Source: Alphaproteobacteria bacterium (GTDB taxonomy: Bacteria; Pseudomonadota; Alphaproteobacteria; UBA6184). Taken from it: a stretch of 10,240 nt of DNA. Numbering within the stretch: position 1 is the stretch's first letter; each line of letters opens with the position of its first letter. Of the stretch, positions 6,634 to 10,240 are shown piece after piece. The stretch covers positions 1 to 10,240 of the forward strand of contig JAUIKZ010000039.1 in the NCBI GenBank assembly GCA_030433125.1. Direction: 5' to 3'. A program made the translations under genes and the position numbers. A model generated the notes under the pieces. That model was given only the letters and a program-made list of their open reading frames with translations. It did not search any database and was not told the DNA's origin.

Positions 6634-6800
6634 AGAGGCACCGATTACCGAGACGGTTGCCATGGTTCATTGTGGCATGAGATCCCCAAACAAGTTGCTC
6701 CCTGTTACGTTGGGTTGGTAGTGCCTGCTCGGAACGGCGCGGGGCCCTAGTGAACCTTCGCGTGCGGGTGTTCTTCTCATCGGAGGTGGCAGATGCCTAA
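6634..6800 (+). ncRNA. Candidate structured RNA, possibly 6S-like (strand uncertain)
   Basis: This non-coding stretch between rsmE and glyA folds into a long imperfect rod. The ends pair as AGGCA (6636-6640) with TGCCT (6794-6798), CCGAT (6641-6645) with ATCGG (6779-6783) and, after a 4-base bulge, GAGA (6650-6653) with TCTC (6775-6778). Inside is an asymmetric unpaired region, then GGTTCATT (6664-6671) with AGTGAACC (6749-6756), CCCC (6684-6687) with GGGG (6741-6744) and a GTTGCTCC/GGAACGGC stem. A rod of about 165 nt with a central bubble is the 6S RNA architecture. On the plus strand short blocks such as GGTTGGT followed by TGCTCGG occur in the order I remember from E. coli 6S. The AT-rich 110 bp before 6634 leaves room for a plus-strand promoter, but I see no clear -10/-35. 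Alternatively it is a minus-strand leader of glyA or a 3' structure of rsmE. Confidence 0.33.
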
Positions 6801-7498
6801 ATCAACAACTTCAGCTGGCTCAATAAGGCGATGGCGGCGGTTTCGGCACGTAATATCAATGGTCCTAAGGTGATGCTTTTCACATTTGGGGCGTTGCGCA
6901 ATAGCTCTTTTTCCTCTTCACTAAAGCCACCTTCCGGGCCCACCAAAAGGGTAGGGTGGATTTGCGGGGCTATGGTGGCTAGTGTGGGCAGGTCTTCCCC
7001 TTCCACCGCGGCAATTATGGGCGAGGCCTTCGCCACCAACGCCTGTAGGGTGGCCGCTTCTGCCCACGCTGGCAGGCATGTACGCTCACATTGTTCGGCA
7101 GCCTCTTTCGCTATCAGGTCTAGCTTCTGCGCGTTCAGGGGCTGCTGATGGGTGTGGGCGGTGATAAGGGGTTGAAAATGCGTTACGCCAAGCTCAGTTG
7201 CTTTCTCGATGAGCATTTTTAAGCGCGTCTGCTTGAGGGGCGTAAACGCCAGCGTTATGAGGGGCAATCTAAGGGGTGGCCGTAAAGGGCGTTGCAACTC
7301 TAGGGTGCCCTCTCGCTTATTAAACTGGCAGGTTGCCTCCCACTCGCCCTGATGTTCATTAAACACACGCACCTTGTGGTTCGTCTGCAAGCGCATTACA
7401 TGGCTGAGATAATGAAAATCCGCCGGCGTTAAAACAAGGGGCTTTCCTGCCGTAAAAGTTGCGGCTATGTATAAACGGGGCACATGCTTTCGCGCCAT
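6797..7498 (-). CDS. rsmE: 16S rRNA (uracil-1498-N3)-methyltransferase
   Basis: RsmE is a SPOUT-class methyltransferase that methylates N3 of U1498 in 16S rRNA within the assembled 30S subunit, using S-adenosylmethionine. The 233-residue protein has the N-terminal PUA-like RNA-binding part (HYLSHVMRLQTNHKVRVFN, 29-47), then the catalytic part: IEKATELGVTHFQPLIT (97-113), and the knot with LLVGPEGGFSEEEKELL (184-200) and LGPLILRAETAAIALL (211-226). The last block is usually LGxRILRTETA; here Leu stands where many relatives have Arg, with the second Arg kept. The ATG at 7498 lies 4 bp after the xseB stop, so translation is probably coupled; only a weak GAG precedes it. In the minus-strand run it is followed by the non-coding gap before glyA. 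Confidence 0.93.
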   Translation of the reverse strand: MARKHVPRLYIAATFTAGKPLVLTPADFHYLSHVMRLQTNHKVRVFNEHQGEWEATCQFNKREGTLELQRPLRPPLRLPLITLAFTPLKQTRLKMLIEKATELGVTHFQPLITAHTHQQPLNAQKLDLIAKEAAEQCERTCLPAWAEAATLQALVAKASPIIAAVEGEDLPTLATIAPQIHPTLLVGPEGGFSEEEKELLRNAPNVKSITLGPLILRAETAAIALLSQLKLLI

Positions 7499-7502
7499 AG
7501 CG

Positions 7503-7715
7503 TTACTCAGCTTGTTGGGTTTTGGTCTTGGCTTCCAGTTCTTGAATGCGGCTTTTAGTGTCTTTTAACAGCTGCTCGCAATACACTTTTAGTTCTACAC
7601 CGCGTTCATACATCTTCACGGCCTCGTCCAAATTAAGTTCGCCTGTCTCTAGTTTGTGGACAATATCTTGCAGTTCTTTTAGCGCCTGCTCAAATGAAAT
7701 TTTTTCACTACTCAT
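7503..7715 (-). CDS. xseB: Exodeoxyribonuclease VII small subunit
   Basis: XseB forms the small helical subunit of exonuclease VII and, with several copies bound to one XseA, degrades single-stranded DNA. The 70-residue protein is of the usual size and shows the family pattern SFEQALKELQDIVHKLETGELNLDEAVKMYERGVELKVYCEQLLKDTKSRIQEL, a pair of long helices with the conserved L..IV..LE.GEL.L...+..YE.G motif (residues about 12-40). AGGTGA six bases before the ATG at 7715 is a strong ribosome binding site. It lies between a small membrane-protein gene upstream and rsmE downstream by 4 bp. No xseA, ispA or dxs is present in the window. Confidence 0.95.
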   Translation of the reverse strand: MSSEKISFEQALKELQDIVHKLETGELNLDEAVKMYERGVELKVYCEQLLKDTKSRIQELEAKTKTQQAE

Positions 7716-7741
7716 GTGGTGTCACCTATTATTTTGTGGGG

Positions 7742-7879
7742 TTAATGGGGGCGTGCATAATCTTCTAGGGTTTGGTATTTGGCTTCTTCTTTTACTTTTG
7801 CATTATACGTATCGCGTAAAAACAGGAACAAGAATATGAGCCCGCCAATAATTAAAAGCATTAATAGCTTTTTAAGCAT
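7742..7879 (-). CDS. Small single-span membrane protein, function unknown
   Basis: A 45-residue product begins MLKKLLMLLIIGG, has one strong transmembrane segment (about residues 4-21, LLMLLIIGGLIFLFLFL) and a short charged C-terminal tail (RDTYNAKVKEEAKYQTLEDYARPH). I do not recognise a family. The ATG at 7879 is preceded by AAGAAGG with 8-base spacing, a good ribosome binding site. An in-frame ATG at 7900 would add seven residues (52 in total) but has no such site and sits inside the CtrA-type box at 7893-7908, so I prefer 7879. It ends 26 bp before xseB on the same strand and probably shares its transcript. The hydrophobic segment, tail and ribosome site make it likely to be real, though no homologue was checked. 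Confidence 0.6.
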   Translation of the reverse strand: MLKKLLMLLIIGGLIFLFLFLRDTYNAKVKEEAKYQTLEDYARPH

Positions 7880-7892
7880 TTCTAAAACCTTC

Positions 7893-7908
7893 TTAACCAT
7901 ATATTAAC
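7893..7908 (+). promoter_or_regulatory. CtrA-type box (TTAA-N7-TTAAC) upstream of fliR
   Basis: TTAACCATATATTAAC matches the CtrA consensus TTAA-N7-TTAAC exactly and includes the TTAACCAT variant. CtrA is the response regulator that controls many flagellar and cell-cycle genes in alphaproteobacteria. The box lies 23 bp before the preferred fliR start. TAAAGT at 7921-7926 or TATAGT at 7926-7931 may serve as the -10 element. As the only gap between divergent genes, the box could also repress or activate the minus-strand small membrane protein and xseB. No binding data exist here; assignment is by motif and context. Confidence 0.65.
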
Positions 7909-7931
7909 GTATGCTCCGCTTAAAGTATAGT

Positions 7932-8687
7932 ATGGATATAGCTGTTGTTGAACTCTTAACGCTTCTGGTGATTGCGGCCCGTGTGGCAGCTTGCTGCTTT
8001 TTGCTGCCGGGCTTTGGGGAAAAGTTCATCCCCCCACGCATTAAAATACTCATCGCCGGGGTGGTGAGTGTGCTGGTCATGGTGGTGGTGACGCCTGACA
8101 TAATCTGGGGTAAAAACCCAATCAACACCTTCCCGTTACTGGTGCTGCAAGAGGCGTTGGTGGGGGCCTTTTTGGGGTTATTTGTGAAGCTGCTGTTTGC
8201 GGTGATTGATATTGCTGGCTCTATTATGTCACAGCATGGCGGGTTTTCTAATGTGCTAATCGCTGACCCTTCCTTTGGGGGGCAAACCTCCTTGTATAGC
8301 CAGTTTATGCGAAAGGCGGCGGTGAGCTTATTGTTTATGACCAACCTGCATTTCTTCCTTATTCAAGCTATTGTGGTAAGCTATAGCTTGTTCCCATTGG
8401 GTAAGCTCATTATATTTCACGATGCGTCTCAGGCTTTTACCCTGGCCTTTAACGAAGGCTTTGTGCGGGCTCTACAGTTTGCGGCACCGTTTGTGGTTTT
8501 TGCGTTGCTTGTGCAGGTGGGGATGGGCCTTATTAACAAGCTCATCCCTCAAATTCAGGTGTTTTTTGTGGCTTTGCCCCTTCAAATTATTGTGGGGCTC
8601 TTTATTTCTTTTGGGGTGCTGGGGCTTATCTTTGATAGCTTTCAGCAATATTGGGTGAACGCCGTTCGTGGGTTGTTGAGGTTTTAA
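7932..8687 (+). CDS. fliR: Flagellar biosynthesis protein FliR
   Basis: FliR is a membrane subunit of the flagellar type III export gate (FliPQR), through which hook, rod and filament proteins pass. The 251-residue protein is very hydrophobic with about six membrane segments: RVAACCFLLPGFGEKFIPPRIK near the start is typical of FliR (R..A.....PGFGE...P.R.+), and GLINKLIPQIQVFFVALPLQIIVGL near residues 198-222 is the family's most conserved block (PQ.NVF.V..PL.I..G). I chose the ATG at 7932, because the in-frame ATG at 7911 lies 3 bp after a CtrA-type box and would leave no room for a -10 element; 7911 would add seven residues. Neither has a clear ribosome site. Its stop is directly adjacent to the flhB ATG, so the two are coupled. 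Confidence 0.93.
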   Translation: MDIAVVELLTLLVIAARVAACCFLLPGFGEKFIPPRIKILIAGVVSVLVMVVVTPDIIWGKNPINTFPLLVLQEALVGAFLGLFVKLLFAVIDIAGSIMSQHGGFSNVLIADPSFGGQTSLYSQFMRKAAVSLLFMTNLHFFLIQAIVVSYSLFPLGKLIIFHDASQAFTLAFNEGFVRALQFAAPFVVFALLVQVGMGLINKLIPQIQVFFVALPLQIIVGLFISFGVLGLIFDSFQQYWVNAVRGLLRF

Positions 8688-9758
8688 ATGGCAGAAGAAC
8701 AACAAAACGAAGCCCAAGAAAAAACCGAACAACCCAGTGAGCGAAAACTCAAAAAGGCCCGCGAAAAGGGCCAAATCCCGCTATCCAAAGAGGTGAGCAA
8801 CTGGTTCGCCATTATCGGCATTGCGATCCTTATTGGCGGTATTATGCCTTATTTTGCCCAAGGTGTGGGGGGCTATCTCAAACAAATGCTTACCGAAGCC
8901 CCGGTGATTGGCATCAATATGGGGAACCTGCGGCAGGTGGTGCTGAGTAACATGCTGCCTATCGTGGGCATGTTTCTTGGGGTGGCGGCCGTGTTTGCGG
9001 TGCTGGCAGTGAGTGGGGTGGCGCTGCAAACCAAACTTAATATTTCTACCGAACGCATGAAGCCCAAACTAGAAAAACTGTCGCTTTTGAAGGGGGCGAA
9101 AAAGCTTTTCTCTATGGCCTCCGTGGTAGAAATGCTTAAGGCCACTTTAAAGCTCACCCTCATTGGGGTTATCATTTATTTGATTATAAAAGAGCAGCTG
9201 CCCAGTGCCCGCGGCCTGGTGAACGCCACTCTGACATTAAGTATACAAACCTCCTTGAGCATGTTGGGCAAGCTCGTGATGGCGGCGGGTATTTTCGTGT
9301 CTATTGTGGCGGCAGCAGATTATGGCTATCAATATTATACCTTCATGAAAAAAATGAAGATGAGCAAGCAAGAAGTAAAGGAGGAGCATAAAGAAACAGA
9401 AGGGAACCCCCATGTGAAAAGCAAGCGCCGTTCTCGCATGCAAGAAATCTCTTCCAATCGTATGATGGCAGAGGTGCCGAAATCCACAGTGATTGTGACC
9501 AACCCCACCCACTATTCCTTGGCCATGAAATATGACGAAACTATGAATGCGCCGCAGCTGGTGGCCAAGGGTAAGGATGAGGTGGCCCTTAAGATTCGTG
9601 AGCTGGCGAAAAAGGCGAAGGTGCCGCTGGTAGAAAATAAGCCGCTGGCCCGCGCTATGTATAAACAAATGAAAATTGGCGATGAGATCCCCGAAGAGTT
9701 TTACAAGCCGATGGCTGAAATTATCCGTTATGTTCAAAACATGAAGCGCTGGCAGTGA
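8688..9758 (+). CDS. flhB: Flagellar export switch protein FlhB
   Basis: FlhB is the switch protein of the flagellar export gate; self-cleavage changes export from rod/hook to filament proteins. The 356-residue product has the typical N-terminus (EKTEQPSERKLKKAREKGQIPLSKEV, 11-36), four membrane segments (about 38-56, 88-112, 150-168, 190-210), a charged linker (KKMKMSKQEVKEEHKETEGNPHVKSKRRSR) and the cytoplasmic domain with the autocleavage motif N272-P273-T274-H275 intact. The C-terminal residues (GDEIPEEFYKPMAEIIRYV) match the family. GAGG lies ahead of the ATG, which follows the fliR stop without a gap. The fliR-flhB order is common. Downstream is the acidic secreted protein. Confidence 0.97.
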   Translation: MAEEQQNEAQEKTEQPSERKLKKAREKGQIPLSKEVSNWFAIIGIAILIGGIMPYFAQGVGGYLKQMLTEAPVIGINMGNLRQVVLSNMLPIVGMFLGVAAVFAVLAVSGVALQTKLNISTERMKPKLEKLSLLKGAKKLFSMASVVEMLKATLKLTLIGVIIYLIIKEQLPSARGLVNATLTLSIQTSLSMLGKLVMAAGIFVSIVAAADYGYQYYTFMKKMKMSKQEVKEEHKETEGNPHVKSKRRSRMQEISSNRMMAEVPKSTVIVTNPTHYSLAMKYDETMNAPQLVAKGKDEVALKIRELAKKAKVPLVENKPLARAMYKQMKIGDEIPEEFYKPMAEIIRYVQNMKRWQ

Positions 9759-9797
9759 TAAAAATTCTGCGGTGTTTGGGGGGGTATTTTATAAATG

Positions 9798-9830
9798 TTA
9801 AATTATTATTAACCATTTTAGCGCTATACT
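9798..9830 (+). promoter_or_regulatory. CtrA-type box with a -10 element before the acidic protein gene
   Basis: TTAAATTATTATTAAC (9798-9813) is an exact TTAA-N7-TTAAC box, and its second half reads TTAACCAT (9809-9816). TATACT at 9825-9830 is a good -10 hexamer, 11 bp after the box, so the box covers the -35 region as in CtrA-activated promoters. A transcript would start near 9837, about 20 nt before the ATG at 9858, leaving GGGAG as ribosome site. Confidence 0.65.
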
Positions 9831-9857
9831 AATAGCACACGTTAGGGAGATTATAGA

Positions 9858-10193
9858 ATGTTGAAAAAAGTTTTAGTGCTTACCTTTTTAGCGATGCCGT
9901 CTGTTCTTATGGCCGAATATGCCCCATATGATGACCAAGCGATGGGCGAAGAATATGTGGAAGATGAGGGTGATTTTACTGATGACGCCGCTGAGGCCGA
10001 ACAGCCCGCAGAAGAAATAGCTTATGACGCCGCACCTGAAGAGGAAATGATAGAAGAAGAATTTGTGGAAGAAGGCGTTGCTTACGCCCCGGAGGAAGCC
10101 TATGAGGCGGAAGCCCCGGAGGAATATGCGGAAGATGCGTATGCCGAAGAGCAAGACATGCTTGCTGACGAAATGCCAGAGGAGGCTGAATAA
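9858..10193 (+). CDS. Secreted, extremely acidic low-complexity protein, function unknown
   Basis: The 111-residue product begins with a clear signal peptide (MLKKVLVLTFLAMPSVLMA), with likely cleavage after residue 19 and export to the periplasm. The remaining 92 residues hold 40 Asp or Glu and no Lys, Arg, His or Cys by my count, with eight Tyr and many Ala and Pro. Loose repeats of the form APEE-YxAE run from about 59 to 98 (for example YAPEEAYEAEAPEEYAEDAY). Such a chain should be disordered and could bind cations or a basic partner; I do not recognise a named family. GGGAG eight bases before the ATG is a good ribosome site. A CtrA-type box with a -10 element lies upstream, and flhB ends 99 bp before. 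The predicted regulation with flagellar genes is inference. Confidence 0.75.
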   Translation: MLKKVLVLTFLAMPSVLMAEYAPYDDQAMGEEYVEDEGDFTDDAAEAEQPAEEIAYDAAPEEEMIEEEFVEEGVAYAPEEAYEAEAPEEYAEDAYAEEQDMLADEMPEEAE

Positions 10194-10226
10194 GCTTGCT
10201 CTAAGCGGGGGGTGGTGCTTACTGAT

Positions 10227-10231
10227 GGAGG
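10227..10231 (+). promoter_or_regulatory. Possible ribosome binding site for a gene beyond the right edge
   Basis: GGAGG near the right edge, after 33 bp without an open frame following the acidic protein gene, could precede a start codon just outside the window. An ATG at 10225 is the alternative reading. The flank cannot be resolved from here. Confidence 0.25.
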
Positions 10232-10240
10232 TAAACCCTA

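Noticed and set aside
6634..6800. Glycine riboswitch or SRP RNA in the rsmE-glyA gap
   Set aside because: A glycine riboswitch would suit glyA, but its conserved core is not visible. The minus strand has GGGAGCAAC, faintly like the SRP RNA loop, but the GGAA tetraloop and the GGTCAGG partner are missing.
7904..8344. A 146-codon minus-strand open frame antisense to fliR
   Set aside because: It is rich in Ser, Thr and Asn in the way antisense frames of membrane proteins are, has no domain, and fliR on the other strand is clear.
9237..9737. A long minus-strand open frame antisense to flhB
   Set aside because: Rich in His and Leu with no domain, and covered by the unmistakable FlhB frame including NPTH.
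1..10240. CRISPR arrays, tRNA or rRNA genes, insertion sequences or prophage genes
   Set aside because: No spaced repeats, no tRNA or rRNA signatures and no transposase, integrase or phage protein were seen on either strand.

Overview
The window looks like chromosomal DNA of an alphaproteobacterium of moderate GC content. The evidence is the uvrC-pgsA pair (a common alphaproteobacterial neighbourhood), the serine hydroxymethyltransferase-NusB pair, and two exact TTAA-N7-TTAAC boxes of the type bound by the alphaproteobacterial cell-cycle regulator CtrA. Both boxes lie next to flagellar export genes or the gene that follows them. I cannot name a genus from the sequence alone.

Left part (1-2150): the 3' end of rpoC, then an overlapping HEPN/MNT gene pair (HepT/MntA type, a toxin-antitoxin class) where ribosomal protein genes often follow rpoC. 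A small cysteine-bearing secreted protein of unknown function lies on the minus strand. Middle-left (2151-4680): uvrC and pgsA on the plus strand, ending in a strong hairpin terminator that can also serve the convergent minus-strand genes.

Middle (4780-7900): a minus-strand housekeeping run, read right to left: a short single-span membrane protein, xseB, rsmE, a 270-bp non-coding gap, glyA and nusB. Several junctions are overlapping or nearly touching, so translational coupling is likely. The gap between rsmE and glyA holds a long imperfect fold of about 165 nt that I read as a candidate structured RNA, possibly 6S-like.

Right part (7893-10240): divergent from the small membrane protein, a CtrA-type box precedes fliR-flhB, two membrane components of the flagellar type III export gate. 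A second box of the same type precedes a gene for a secreted, extremely acidic protein with no basic residue after its signal peptide. The shared box suggests, but does not prove, that the acidic protein is expressed with the flagellar genes.
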